In this document: positions 35,638 to 44,695 of the stretch, piece after piece
Layout: each line of letters starts with the position of its first letter
Position numbering within the stretch: position 1 is the first letter of the stretch
IMG/VR virus record: IMGVR_UViG_3300005613_000060
Location: 1-64,000 of that record
Origin: a virus
DNA: 64,000 bases
Direction: 5' to 3' (one strand)
Made by a program: the position numbers and the translations under genes
Notes under the pieces: generated by a model
What the model saw: the letters and a program-made list of their open reading frames with translations, nothing else
What the model was told of the DNA's origin: nothing
Database searches by the model: none

Positions 35638-36308
35638 TATCTATGAGGATTTTGACTATCATCAGCTCCAGAATCATTAATCTTAAGAGTTAATGTAAGT
35701 TCGTTTAATACCATTTGTTCTATTTCTGCAAAAAGATATTCAGGAAAAGGAAACTGTTGATCTTGTTTAATTTTACATTGTGCTTCAGGCTCACATAAAA
35801 AATCACCAGTGTCTCCTTCAAAAATACCTTCTATTCTAATTGCATCCCAATCAACATTAGGAATGTATATATAACCGTTTAAATACCAAAAATAAACTTT
35901 TTTGTTATATTTAAAAGTGCTTGATTTACTTATAGAAGTATAAGTTTTAGATTCTGTTTTATACAATTTAATAGTACCATCAATAGAAGTTACTGCTCTT
36001 AATAAAGGACCATAAGTTCCTTCAAATGGTAAAGGTATTTTTTCTTGAGTTCTTTTAAAAGTACATCCTGAATATATTCCTGTACAACCGGCTTCTATTT
36101 TATCTACATCAATTAATTCTACAAAAGGTAAAGTAGTAATAAGACTGCTTAATCTCATTAGCTTATTCTTATCACTTTCTCTTTTAAGTAAAGCTTTTCC
36201 AAACTTTACAATATTATAATAAATTTGACGGTCTGTAACAAAAGGATCTTCTTTTACAGCTTTCAAAGTATTACGTATTCTAGATACACTTTCACCTACA
36301 GTTGTCAT
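35637..36308 (-). CDS. Tail ring/adaptor protein
   Basis: The product has 223 residues. The helical N-terminus (IRNTLKAVKEDPFVTDRQIY) contains the DRxIY motif typical of crAss-like tail connector proteins. A beta-rich centre and a C-terminal helix (AEIEQMVLNELTLTLK) follow. It is coupled to both neighbours: its ATG overlaps the upstream TGA (ATGA) and its TAA overlaps the downstream ATG (TAATG). The position before the second ring protein and the muzzle supports the assignment. Confidence 0.7.
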   Translation of the reverse strand: MTTVGESVSRIRNTLKAVKEDPFVTDRQIYYNIVKFGKALLKRESDKNKLMRLSSLITTLPFVELIDVDKIEAGCTGIYSGCTFKRTQEKIPLPFEGTYGPLLRAVTSIDGTIKLYKTESKTYTSISKSSTFKYNKKVYFWYLNGYIYIPNVDWDAIRIEGIFEGDTGDFLCEPEAQCKIKQDQQFPFPEYLFAEIEQMVLNELTLTLKINDSGADDSQNPHR

Positions 36309-36889
36309 ATTTCAAAATCTTTATAATTTTTACTATCTAATTCAGTTTTTTTAATTGCAAATTGTTTTCTTGATGTTTTTAAAAACTGCTCATTTATTTT
36401 TTTATGTGGGTCAACTCCATGATACATTGTCCATTTTTTTGGATATTCCTCAGACACTGCTCTTTTAAAATTTCTACAAGCAACAAAATTCCAACATTCT
36501 CTATTTTTATAATGATACTTTTCTGAGTAAGAAGAGTAAAATATTTTAGCTACATTACCATCAGTTTCCCAATTTTTATTTTCAACACTTGTATTATATT
36601 CACTTGACGTTTTAAAATCAAAATTATATTTTTTTACATTCTTACATGAACCTATAAAAATATAACCTATACCATCTGGTAACTGAACACCATCTCTGTT
36701 TTCAATTACTTCTCCCCAGACTTCTTCATTAAAAAGCTTTACTATACTATGAAATTCTGATTTTGTAATATCTTTATATTTAGGATATTTTTTTCTAAAT
36801 CTATTTAGTAAGTTTTCTGTTATTAATATTTTGCTTTTTTGTCTAAATCTTGGAGCTTTTACATCAGGTTTTTTATAACTTCTTTTCAT
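36305..36889 (-). CDS. HU/IHF-like protein, crAss conserved
   Basis: The product has 194 residues. A basic N-terminus (KKPDVKAPRFRQKSK) is followed by residues about 35-85 that resemble the HU/IHF fold: a helix (KSEFHSIVKLFNEEVWGEVI), then GVQLPDGIGYIFIGSC, the place of the beta-arm GLG.F motif. Crassvirales encode conserved IHF-like proteins beside structural genes, and this gene opens the operon of ring, muzzle and cargo genes. It may bind DNA or have been adapted as a head or connector protein. The upstream 155 nt contain a terminator and an A/T-rich promoter-like region. Confidence 0.6.
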   Translation of the reverse strand: MKRSYKKPDVKAPRFRQKSKILITENLLNRFRKKYPKYKDITKSEFHSIVKLFNEEVWGEVIENRDGVQLPDGIGYIFIGSCKNVKKYNFDFKTSSEYNTSVENKNWETDGNVAKIFYSSYSEKYHYKNRECWNFVACRNFKRAVSEEYPKKWTMYHGVDPHKKINEQFLKTSRKQFAIKKTELDSKNYKDFEI

Positions 36890-36943
36890 ATACTATACTA
36901 TTTAATATAGTAAAATTAACTGAATTTTTCAAGTATTCCTAGT

Positions 36944-36979
36944 AATAAAAACAAAACCCCTACTCTAAAGTAAGGGTTT
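36944..36979 (-). terminator. Intrinsic terminator after fibre-like gene
   Basis: On the minus strand a 10-bp stem (one G-U pair) formed by 36970-36979 and 36954-36963 with a 6-nt loop is followed by TTGTTTTTATT. It lies in the 155-nt gap between the fibre-like gene ending at 37045 and the operon starting at 36889. Confidence 0.75.
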
Positions 36980-37044
36980 GTTCTTGTTAGCCGTAGAAAA
37001 ACCAACAAACCACGACATATTTTTATGTCTAGCAAATATCTTTT

Positions 37045-37935
37045 TTATAACTCTTCTACTAAAATTTGTGCCTTTAGTAATCTACCTGCAGAACCTGCTT
37101 TACTTTTGAATTTTAAAGAAACAAATTCTCCAGGTTGTAATGTAACTACTTTAAAAAACGCAGTATTTTTAGGTTTTTTATTATTAGTAAATCTGACATC
37201 AACAGGATGGTCTAAAAGTGCGGTTCTTACTGTATCCGCTGTAAGACCTGATATAATAGTATTATTATTAGTATCCCATAGATAAATTTCTATATCTGTA
37301 TTACCTAGAGTTTCATATTGAACAGTATCAACTACACCCACTGTTGTAACAATTGCACCATCTACAACATTTTCTAAAAATATTTCTGGATTACCAACAA
37401 CTTCAGGAATGTCTGTATTGTAAGAAACATGTACTTTAAATGTAGCAGGGTTTAGATAAGTATTTTGAAAAGTTAATATTTCATAACCTGTTGGAAAAAA
37501 ATAATTATCGGGACCAGGTGAAGGAGCCCCAGGAACTATATCAATATCACTTATAAACTCTTCATAAAAAAATATTTTACTCGGTTGAGAAACTGTATAG
37601 GTTGTTGTTGAACCTACAGTAACAGAGTTTACATTAATATTATCACCACCGATAACAATAGACTGACCTGTGTTAGCAACAGCATCACAAAAGTATTGGA
37701 CTATTGATAATAAAGCATCTTGTACTGTATCTCCTGTTTCTACAACTGTATCAGGATCACAGATAATACTATCACCATTATAGATTATACATTGGCTATC
37801 AAATACTTCTGAGCAAGGTTGTAACTCAGGACACGGATCAGGTGTTGGACAAGGATCCGGTGTAGTTAAATAATCAGTTTTACAACCGCAATTTAAACTA
37901 CTACACTTACTTTTATGTGAATTACTATAATACAT
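37045..37935 (-). CDS. Fibre-like structural protein, paralogue of the next upstream gene
   Basis: The product has 296 residues. The N-terminus is Cys/Pro-rich. Residues about 48-90 resemble the QCIIYNGDSI...GDTVQDAL module found in the upstream 452-residue protein. The C-terminal 160 residues are a beta-domain shared with the same protein: FPTGYEILTF against FPAGYGTLSY, VDGAI, DTVQYET against DTIQYET, SLKFKSKAGS against SVKFKTDAS. The paired genes look like an old duplication of head or tail fibre proteins with a common C-terminal domain. Receptor or glycan contact is plausible but not shown. Confidence 0.68.
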   Translation of the reverse strand: MYYSNSHKSKCSSLNCGCKTDYLTTPDPCPTPDPCPELQPCSEVFDSQCIIYNGDSIICDPDTVVETGDTVQDALLSIVQYFCDAVANTGQSIVIGGDNINVNSVTVGSTTTYTVSQPSKIFFYEEFISDIDIVPGAPSPGPDNYFFPTGYEILTFQNTYLNPATFKVHVSYNTDIPEVVGNPEIFLENVVDGAIVTTVGVVDTVQYETLGNTDIEIYLWDTNNNTIISGLTADTVRTALLDHPVDVRFTNNKKPKNTAFFKVVTLQPGEFVSLKFKSKAGSAGRLLKAQILVEEL

Positions 37936-37946
37936 AGTTAGTTAAT

Positions 37947-39305
37947 TTATATTTCTTTTACATATAATTGAGCTCTATTTAAGAATCCTGTAGCAGCACT
38001 AGCATCAGTCTTAAATTTTACAGATACAGAATCACCCGCTGGTAAAGTTCCTCTCCAAAATAAAGCAGAATTTTTAATCATATTTACTTGTATATTATCT
38101 CCAGGAATACCTCCACCAGCAAGAGACATTACAATAGAACTTCTTCCACCAAAAGTTTCATATTGTATTGTATCTGCCCCACCAGAAGTAGTTATAATAG
38201 CTCCATCTACCCAATCGGAATAAGCAGCTGAAGGAATGAGATCAGCTTTACCTGAATCAAAAGCAGCATGTACTTCAATTTCAATATCGCTACCTGTTAT
38301 ATTTAAATATGATAAAGTACCATAACCAGCAGGGAAATGATATAAAGTTGGTGAAGGACTTGTTTTTATATCTACCGCACCTGTTGCATTAAGATATTGG
38401 TTAACCCCTGGTACAGGAGGAGCTACGTTAACAGTAAATGTTGTTAGACCTGCAACATTAGCTGAAGACACTGTAATCCCTGAACCAGCAACTACATCAT
38501 ATTCTCTTGCTCTTAGATCACATAAAGCTATCCATAAGTTTCTAATTACATCAGCAATTGTAGTACCTGTGTTATAAGTTGGATATGAAACAACCATTGT
38601 TGCTCCAGGATTTGCTATTGAAGGATCTGTAGGAGCAATACATTGAGCAGAAATAGCTGTTATTAAACTGCCATTGCTACCTAGTGTTGTACTTATTGGA
38701 CACCATACAGCATTAATAAATTCTTCAAGGATTTCATCTATATCTTCAGTACTGCCTGAAATAAGAGAACCTATATTACAACCAATTGTAAATTGTGGTA
38801 ATACAAATACTGGAGCAGGTGCTGTTTCTAAAGCCGTTACTCTACCATCTAAACTAGTAATTGAATCATTAATTACTGATAACTCATCAAGTATACTACA
38901 AATTTGTTCTCCTAAGTATACAGCATAATCAGTAACTAGCATTTGAGTTGTTATACCAAAACATTCTGCTGGTGTAACAAATAAATTTACGTCACCCGGT
39001 GTTGAAGGTGTATCAGGAGTAACTGGTGTTACATCACAACAACTACATATTTTTTCAATTAATGCTTGTATTAACTCATCAAAAGTTTTAGGTGGACACC
39101 CATTTAAAGATAAACATGCTAAATCATAATTATCTACATTTAATGTATCTAATATTGCACAGAGTTCTGTTGCAAGTTTATATACAACATCTGTTACAGT
39201 ATCCCCTCTACATAAACTTAAGCATGCAATGTCTGGACCATTCCATATAACACAGTTTGATGATGTGGGTGCACAAGGCGAATTATCTAAATTTAAAGGC
39301 TTCAT
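37947..39305 (-). CDS. Fibre-like structural protein
   Basis: The product has 452 residues. It starts with a Cys-containing module (CVIWNGPDIACLSLCRGDTV followed by a helix), repeated in weaker form further along (ECFGITTQMLVTDYAVYLGE and CPISTTLGSNGSL). A short coiled-coil-like segment (SVINDSITSLDGRVTALETA) near residue 150 could trimerise. The C-terminal beta-domain is shared with the following gene. This layout of repeated N-terminal modules, trimerisation helix and C-terminal beta-domain is typical of phage fibres. The ATG overlaps an A/T-rich motif also found upstream of other operon starts. Confidence 0.68.
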   Translation of the reverse strand: MKPLNLDNSPCAPTSSNCVIWNGPDIACLSLCRGDTVTDVVYKLATELCAILDTLNVDNYDLACLSLNGCPPKTFDELIQALIEKICSCCDVTPVTPDTPSTPGDVNLFVTPAECFGITTQMLVTDYAVYLGEQICSILDELSVINDSITSLDGRVTALETAPAPVFVLPQFTIGCNIGSLISGSTEDIDEILEEFINAVWCPISTTLGSNGSLITAISAQCIAPTDPSIANPGATMVVSYPTYNTGTTIADVIRNLWIALCDLRAREYDVVAGSGITVSSANVAGLTTFTVNVAPPVPGVNQYLNATGAVDIKTSPSPTLYHFPAGYGTLSYLNITGSDIEIEVHAAFDSGKADLIPSAAYSDWVDGAIITTSGGADTIQYETFGGRSSIVMSLAGGGIPGDNIQVNMIKNSALFWRGTLPAGDSVSVKFKTDASAATGFLNRAQLYVKEI

Positions 39306-39340
39306 AATATAATATACTAAATTTTATTTATTTAAACTAA

Positions 39341-40867
39341 TTAAGCAGGACAATCTCCAATACGTTCTAAAATTAAATCTGGATAACTAACACAAGGTAT
39401 TGTAGGACAAGGTTCATTATTTGCATAATAACCTATACTATTAAACTCTATACTACCATATTCAGCACAAAAAATTATTTCTGAATCTTCATTAATTGAA
39501 ACTACGGTATAAGATTGCAATAAACCATTTTCATCTATATAAGTAATCAAAGCCCCATCTGAACTATTTGGTGTAGCACCTATTGATAATCTATATTGAT
39601 ACACTCTTGGTTCTGGACATTCTGTATAATAAACTGTAGTGCTTATATAACCGCATGATCCACAATTACTAGTTGTTTCAGTACATTCATAGTCAGTATC
39701 ATTAAGAACATCTAACATTAAAAGATCAAATTCTATTTCTCTTTTAACTATATCATCTTCATCACAACAATCAGATATCCCGTATCTAGATTGTAGTACA
39801 TGCTTATACATTAATTCAGCATATCTACAAACTATTTTTTCATACTTTTCTGGAGAACACACTGGGCTATCGTAACCAGGTTTTACTTTTCTTGCTGGTT
39901 GAGGAACTTCAGGACATGTGTTATCAACACAATCTCCAAAATTTATTACTTCTATATCTGTACTTATCCAATTCTGTACACAATACTTTTTACTTAACTT
40001 ACCAGGACCAACTATTTCAACAGTTTCTTGTTGCTCAGCATTACAATCAATATATATTAATTTTCTAGGTAATGATGATTTATTCTTAACTCTGGTGCAT
40101 ATACATTTAGGTAAACAAAGTAAACATTCTGTTATATCAAAACATTCTAATATAACATGATTAAAAACTAATTCTAATGATTCTTCCGTGCATGGAGCTG
40201 TTTGAACTTTAAAACATCTAATTACACCTTCTATATTAACTTGAATAACTGTATTAATATATTGATTTAAAACGTCTCCAGAATAAACTAAACTCTCACC
40301 TGTGTAACAATCAATTAATAAAAAACAAGGTGGCACTTCTAAAATACTACAGTCTTCACAGGACTCATAAACTGCTGTTATTTCTATTAATGGGAAAGTC
40401 CTATCACATAATTCACTTGAGGTAATGTTCCAGCAATCATTAAAATCAATAGGTAAATCTTGAACATTTGATAAATCTAAAGAATATGTGTTACCTAATC
40501 CTATTTGATCTGGATTAGATATAATAGCATAAAAATGGATACTTGGATCAAAACAGTTTTCTACATAATAACAGTCTAAATGATCACAATCTGGACATAT
40601 TTCATTATCACAATGACCATCTTCAATTAAATATGCTGTATCCTCTAAATAAGGATCTTGAGGAATTGGTCCTCCATAACTAGGAGCTGGGGGAGGTAGT
40701 GGTGGTGTTGGAAAAGTAACAGTAGATATAAATGCTGTAAAACAATTACCATTATAATAGTAAGTTGATCCATTTACATAAGTACCAGGAGTTCCTAAAT
40801 TAAATTCTATATTTAATTCTTCATTATCACAACAACTAACAAACGTAAGCTTTTGAAAACCAGCCAT
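39341..40867 (-). CDS. Cysteine-rich structural protein
   Basis: The product has 508 residues and is unusually rich in cysteine, with repeated CxxC and CC pairs (CPDCDHLDC, CLLCLPKC, CGSCGY). It also has a Pro-rich linker near residue 55 and a short helical segment near 360 (EIVCRYAELMYKHVLQ). Successive beta-type repeats are suggested by CW-I and CF-V strands. Disulfides could stabilise it in the extracellular virion. It is flanked by fibre-like proteins and a small zinc-ribbon gene. I associate this protein type with Bacteroidota phage structural clusters. Specific role unknown. Confidence 0.65.
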   Translation of the reverse strand: MAGFQKLTFVSCCDNEELNIEFNLGTPGTYVNGSTYYYNGNCFTAFISTVTFPTPPLPPPAPSYGGPIPQDPYLEDTAYLIEDGHCDNEICPDCDHLDCYYVENCFDPSIHFYAIISNPDQIGLGNTYSLDLSNVQDLPIDFNDCWNITSSELCDRTFPLIEITAVYESCEDCSILEVPPCFLLIDCYTGESLVYSGDVLNQYINTVIQVNIEGVIRCFKVQTAPCTEESLELVFNHVILECFDITECLLCLPKCICTRVKNKSSLPRKLIYIDCNAEQQETVEIVGPGKLSKKYCVQNWISTDIEVINFGDCVDNTCPEVPQPARKVKPGYDSPVCSPEKYEKIVCRYAELMYKHVLQSRYGISDCCDEDDIVKREIEFDLLMLDVLNDTDYECTETTSNCGSCGYISTTVYYTECPEPRVYQYRLSIGATPNSSDGALITYIDENGLLQSYTVVSINEDSEIIFCAEYGSIEFNSIGYYANNEPCPTIPCVSYPDLILERIGDCPA

Positions 40868-40869
40868 AA

Positions 40870-40992
40870 TTATTTTTTTAACTTAGTTTCATATGCAGCT
40901 ATACATGCTGAACAACAAGACTTTCCATCAGAAGCTTTTCTTTTTTTACAGCTGCACCCTAAAACTTTTCCACAATTTGTACATTTACTCAT
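40870..40992 (-). CDS. 40-residue cysteine-rich zinc-ribbon-like protein
   Basis: A short ORF from ATG 40990-40992 to TAA 40870-40872 fills the gap between two structural genes. It encodes MSKCTNCGKVLG, then CSC, a basic run, ASDGKSCCSAC and a basic helix. The spaced CxxC...CxC...CCxxC pattern indicates metal binding. Its start is preceded at 4 nt by the AAAACCAA leader motif seen before three other genes here, which supports expression. Similar tiny Cys-rich proteins occur next to structural genes in Bacteroidota phages, as far as I recall. Role unknown. Confidence 0.7.
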   Translation of the reverse strand: MSKCTNCGKVLGCSCKKRKASDGKSCCSACIAAYETKLKK

Positions 40993-41011
40993 CTTATTGG
41001 TTTTAAAATTT

Positions 41012-41554
41012 TTAACAATTTTTACATTCTAATTTATTTAGAAGTTTAATAGCATAGTTATAAAGACTCATGCCTTTTTGTATTTCATGGCATGTTTCTA
41101 CTTTTGCTACAGCCGCATCTAAATAACTTTTAATAGTGTTTAGTTGATTTAGTTTATCTTTTACTTTTTTGCTAGGTTCACAATCAGATAAATCTAAATC
41201 ACATAAAGCTTTTCTATATCTGTTTAAAGCTTTACTAATTCTTAAATGATTATATTCTACATACACTACATCATTAGGAGATACACTATATTTAATTACG
41301 TATACTCCATCAGGTATAGCTAAATAACTACTTCCACAATTTTCTGTTTGTAACTGGAGATTACAAGCTGTTATTACTACATTGTCTCCAGGAGTAAAAT
41401 TTAACTGAATAGAATATCCAAACCCGGGAACAGTTATATTTAAAGTTGGGCAAGTTAAAGGTACTAAGTTAGAATATACACTTGTATCAAGTATTTTCAT
41501 AATACAAGTATTCAATACTGTTGGAACCTCTAAGCTTAATACATGATTTGCCAT
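41012..41554 (-). CDS. Conserved structural-cluster protein, beta domain plus helical tail
   Basis: The product has 180 residues. The first 110 form a likely beta-sandwich (VPGFGYSIQLNFTPGDNVVI; YLAIPDGVYVIKYSVSPND). The last 70 are helical with several Cys residues and end in LECKNC. It is the first gene after the terminator that follows the 545-residue structural protein. I know the type as a conserved hypothetical in Bacteroidota phages. A connector or decoration role is possible. Confidence 0.6.
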   Translation of the reverse strand: MANHVLSLEVPTVLNTCIMKILDTSVYSNLVPLTCPTLNITVPGFGYSIQLNFTPGDNVVITACNLQLQTENCGSSYLAIPDGVYVIKYSVSPNDVVYVEYNHLRISKALNRYRKALCDLDLSDCEPSKKVKDKLNQLNTIKSYLDAAVAKVETCHEIQKGMSLYNYAIKLLNKLECKNC

Positions 41555-41566
41555 AATTTTTTAAAT

Positions 41567-41601
41567 AAAAAAAGGAGAGGAGAGATAACCTCTCACTCTC
41601 C
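41567..41601 (-). terminator. Strong intrinsic terminator after the 545-residue structural gene
   Basis: On the minus strand an 11-bp stem with one bulged T (41596-41601 and 41590-41594 pairing with 41574-41579 and 41580-41584) and a 5-nt loop is followed by seven T. It lies in the 72-nt gap between the genes ending at 41627 and starting at 41554. Confidence 0.9.
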
Positions 41602-41626
41602 CTATAGTTAGAATTTCAATTTATTC

Positions 41627-43264
41627 TTATGCTGGTGGTTGAAGTAAATCAAGTGGAGGAAGTGTTGGGAAAACTAAAGTGTTATCACAAACATCACCAC
41701 AAGTAAATCTTTCAATTTTACATACTCCACATGCGTCTAACCATGTAGCAAAATCTTCAAATACTGAAGCTGCAGTACCTTCTTCTAAAATAATTTCTAG
41801 TAAATACTGATCATTATCAAATACTCCGGTTGGGTTATTAAAACGAGGAACATTATGTTGTAAGTAAACTCGGTCATAAAGTGCTCCACGGTCAATAACG
41901 TCTAACTCTTGATTTCCTTGAGTAATCTCACGGATTCTCAAATCTGAGTGGAAGAAGTTTTGACGGTAAGACTCTGACATAATCAAGTTTCTTACAGCTT
42001 GCTCACCAAATCCATTAGCTTGACGAGATTCACATTCTGTTTCAACACAGATACCTCCAAAAGTACAAGGATCACCATTGTAATCTACTTCAGAAATATA
42101 CAATCTTACTGGCTCTTTTTCAAAGAAATCAGAAGTTTGGAAAGTACAATCTCCAAAACGAGTATCAACATAAGCTCCTGCAATAATTAAACCTGCACAA
42201 GCATCAGTTATATATCCTGGAGATACATAGTTATCCCAAGTATCAAAACCAGCAGGAACTGATGGGCTTGAAGGTGGATACCAAATAGTACCAGTTTGAT
42301 CTACTACAAGAATAGAAACAAATGGACGAATAAGTGGAGAGTTCAATAATTGCTCAGCCCAACCTACCATAACTAAAGTAGAGTCAACAGGTGCAGGAGC
42401 AACAGTTTCATCTTCACAACATCCAGTGTAGTAATCTGCAGTGTAGTAAGAATTACGGTTTAAAAATCTTAATGCTGGAGAACCTTTAACGTCTAAACGT
42501 AAAGAGTAAGTCTCGTCACATAAAAATTCTTTACAACAATCTGCACCACCTGCAGCAGCACCTACTGTAAGTACATCAATAGTAGCATCGTTGTTTCCTC
42601 CAACAATTGTTAGAGTATCACCAATAGTATAATCTTTACCTGGAGCAATAATTGCTACAGCAGTTACTACACCAAGAGCATTAATAGTTACTTGAACAAC
42701 AGCACCTGTACCAGTACCACCTGTTACTGTAGTAATTAAAGTACCTGGAGCAGGTGCATAACCTGTACCACCTACTAAACTAAGAGCATCAAGAGATTCT
42801 ACACCACCACCTGCAGTAAAATAAGTAGAACCTACGTGTACAATCTCATTTTGAGCTGGACAAGCTGGAGAATCATACAATCTACTTACATACTTAGGAT
42901 TAATCATTTTAGACTTGTTAGTCTCTTGATATCCCCCATGAAAAGGTCCAATTTTGTCATTACTGTAAATTGTAGATCCTGCAAGAATTACATTACAACA
43001 ATCAGAATCTCCTTCTAATGAAGCTCCTGTAACAGAAAGTTGTGTGTCTGCATCAAACAATCCAATGTAACCATTAGTTAATTTTGAAGTAGCAGCTGCA
43101 GAAAGCTGATTCAAAACAACTGTTGGTAAACCTGTAGTAGTAAGTTGACCACCTACAGTAGTAGCTGTAGTAGACGTACCATTAGGTAAAACAACTGGAG
43201 TAGATGTTTGGTCTTCACCTGTTGCTAAAAACGTTTTTGTAAACGCGTGATTAAAATAAGCCAT
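41627..43264 (-). CDS. Abundant-type structural protein with inserted beta domain
   Basis: The product has 545 residues. The core is rich in aromatic residues and Cys. It includes LNSPLIRPFVSILVVDQTG, a YPPSSPSVPAGFDTWDNY segment and a late LIMSESYRQNFFHSDLRIRE helix. Residues about 155-240 form a compact Gly/Thr/Val-rich insertion (GGTGYAPAPGTLITTVTGG; GKDYTIGDTLTIVGG) of a type seen as a bead-like domain in many phage proteins. Its own strong terminator and a TATATTTG promoter-like element upstream (43280-43292) suggest high, separate expression. Major tail or capsid-associated protein is my best reading; not assigned to a named family. Confidence 0.68.
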   Translation of the reverse strand: MAYFNHAFTKTFLATGEDQTSTPVVLPNGTSTTATTVGGQLTTTGLPTVVLNQLSAAATSKLTNGYIGLFDADTQLSVTGASLEGDSDCCNVILAGSTIYSNDKIGPFHGGYQETNKSKMINPKYVSRLYDSPACPAQNEIVHVGSTYFTAGGGVESLDALSLVGGTGYAPAPGTLITTVTGGTGTGAVVQVTINALGVVTAVAIIAPGKDYTIGDTLTIVGGNNDATIDVLTVGAAAGGADCCKEFLCDETYSLRLDVKGSPALRFLNRNSYYTADYYTGCCEDETVAPAPVDSTLVMVGWAEQLLNSPLIRPFVSILVVDQTGTIWYPPSSPSVPAGFDTWDNYVSPGYITDACAGLIIAGAYVDTRFGDCTFQTSDFFEKEPVRLYISEVDYNGDPCTFGGICVETECESRQANGFGEQAVRNLIMSESYRQNFFHSDLRIREITQGNQELDVIDRGALYDRVYLQHNVPRFNNPTGVFDNDQYLLEIILEEGTAASVFEDFATWLDACGVCKIERFTCGDVCDNTLVFPTLPPLDLLQPPA

Positions 43265-43279
43265 TTTTTTAAAATTTAA

Positions 43280-43292
43280 TTAAACAAATATA
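43280..43292 (-). promoter_or_regulatory. Candidate Bacteroidota-type promoter element
   Basis: The minus strand reads TATATTTGTTTAA, starting 28 nt before the ATG of the 545-residue gene. TAnnTTTG is the -7 consensus of Bacteroidota primary sigma factor promoters. The same 13-mer occurs upstream of the gene starting at 57425. No clear -33 TTTG at ideal spacing is seen here. Confidence 0.45.
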
Positions 43293-43330
43293 TATACTAT
43301 AATATAATAAAAAGATTTAAATAAGCAAAA

Positions 43331-43786
43331 CTATTTAAGAAATAAAAGTTTATATTTAGCTTTGCTTATTGCATCTTTTATTAAATCCATATTATTTACT
43401 ATTTCAGAATAAGGTACTTTACTTTGTACTAGAGTTACTTTTTTATAAAGCATTCTTAAATAGTTAATTGCATCCTCTACATCTTCCAAAACTTTTGGTT
43501 CAACTGGAGAACACTCTAAAATAGTTTCTTCAACACCTTGAAATCCTTCAACTATTGTATCTACTAAACCGGGTAATGCATCATATAATTCATTTAAAGC
43601 TAAGTGTGCTGCAAAAGAACCTGCTCCTGTTACTTTTAAGTGAAGTAAATGAAACGAAGTTCTTGAAGCCATTAACTCTGCAGTTAAATATGATATGTCA
43701 GAAGATACTGACTCTGCACCGTTATAAATAGGAGTTATAGCTTTAGAAACAGTATCTATTCTTTTTAACATTCTTGGTTTTTCCAT
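43331..43786 (-). CDS. Ferritin-like helical protein (DUF5856-like)
   Basis: The product has 151 residues and is all helical. The segment SRTSFHLLHLKVTGAGSF followed by AAHLALNELYDALPGLVDTI resembles the DUF5856 pattern (F-H-x2-H-x-x-T...H-x-AL...Y..L...ID), related to Dps/ferritin-like bundles, with a C-terminal helix pair (INYLRMLYKKV...LLFLK). Canonical ferroxidase residues are not obvious. It sits between a ring protein and a structural protein, so it may be a virion component or an expressed protective protein. The family name is recalled, not searched. Confidence 0.6.
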   Translation of the reverse strand: MEKPRMLKRIDTVSKAITPIYNGAESVSSDISYLTAELMASRTSFHLLHLKVTGAGSFAAHLALNELYDALPGLVDTIVEGFQGVEETILECSPVEPKVLEDVEDAINYLRMLYKKVTLVQSKVPYSEIVNNMDLIKDAISKAKYKLLFLK

Positions 43787-43792
43787 TTTTTA

Positions 43793-44494
43793 TTAGTTAT
43801 TACGTTCAGCATTTTGTGTACCTCTACCTGATTGATTTATTGATTCAATATCACCAGCTAGTATACTTACTGCCTCATCTATTATTAATTCTACTATATC
43901 ATCCTTAAACTCTGATTCAACATCTAAAGTAGTAGTTTGATTTGTATAAGGATCTACACAATTTAGTACTGCAATTCTAATAGGTTGACGGTAGTAAGTT
44001 AAATTAGCATTTTCTATATTAAACTCATCATTAGTATAAATAAATACTCTATTGTTTTTTAAAGTAGCAAAAGTTTCAGCCCATTCAAAACTAGGTCTTT
44101 TAGAAAGATCTCTAAGTAATTGACTAAGATTACCTTCTTCAGCTAAATATACTGTCATAGGTCTTTTTTCACTACAACATTTATTAGTTGCAAAAGCATC
44201 TACTCTTTTCCATTGTAAATAATTTTCAGGTATAGGAGCAGAAAAAGACCTGTCAGAATTAGATAAACTGACAGGTAAAGTATTTAAAAGTATTTGTAAA
44301 TCATCTTTTCTTCTAGTAGATTGTTCATCTCCTTCTTTAACTACATTTATACCATGTAATTGTCTTCTGACCCATTCTACTTGAGCTTTATTAAAAGCCT
44401 CAACAATTTGCCAACATTCAAGATTATCATGATCTTGACTATCTAATTTGTTAAGTCTTTCTTTTACTTTTATGATTATAGTACTATTAAGCAT
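43793..44494 (-). CDS. Ring protein / portal-proximal adaptor
   Basis: The product has 233 residues. It starts with a helix-rich region (CWQIVEAFNKAQVEWVRRQL), continues through a beta segment with IPENYLQWKRVDAFATNKCC, and ends with a helix (DDIVELIIDEAVSILAGDIE). This layout matches conserved crAss-like tail-ring adaptors related to P22 gp4-type connectors, and I recognise the AVSILAGDIE ending as common in the family. It starts immediately after the small basic gene and precedes the ferritin-like gene. Confidence 0.68.
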   Translation of the reverse strand: MLNSTIIIKVKERLNKLDSQDHDNLECWQIVEAFNKAQVEWVRRQLHGINVVKEGDEQSTRRKDDLQILLNTLPVSLSNSDRSFSAPIPENYLQWKRVDAFATNKCCSEKRPMTVYLAEEGNLSQLLRDLSKRPSFEWAETFATLKNNRVFIYTNDEFNIENANLTYYRQPIRIAVLNCVDPYTNQTTTLDVESEFKDDIVELIIDEAVSILAGDIESINQSGRGTQNAERNN

Positions 44495-44695
44495 CTATTT
44501 TTTCTTTTTCATTTTACCTAATGTAATAGCAAGCCTTGCTCTTTGTGCAGTTTTACCAGATCCTTTAGCTTTATCTTTTAACCAAGATTTTTTAATAGTC
44601 CCATCTTTTTTAACAGCACCTGCTCTCTTAGCTGTAGCTGTAAGAGCACCTGGTTTTTTAATAGCACCTTTGATCCAATTTTTTTTACTATCCAT
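44495..44695 (-). CDS. Small lysine-rich protein
   Basis: The product has 66 residues and is very basic. The sequence pattern (WIKGAIKKPGALTATAKRAG, KKSWLKDKAKGSGKTAQRAR, ending KMKKKK) is widespread in tailed phages as a conserved short protein near capsid genes. DNA binding or condensation inside the head is an inference from charge. It ends with TAG one base after the start of the ring gene's upstream ATG, i.e. the genes abut. Its ATG abuts the stop of the preceding basic gene. Confidence 0.68.
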   Translation of the reverse strand: MDSKKNWIKGAIKKPGALTATAKRAGAVKKDGTIKKSWLKDKAKGSGKTAQRARLAITLGKMKKKK

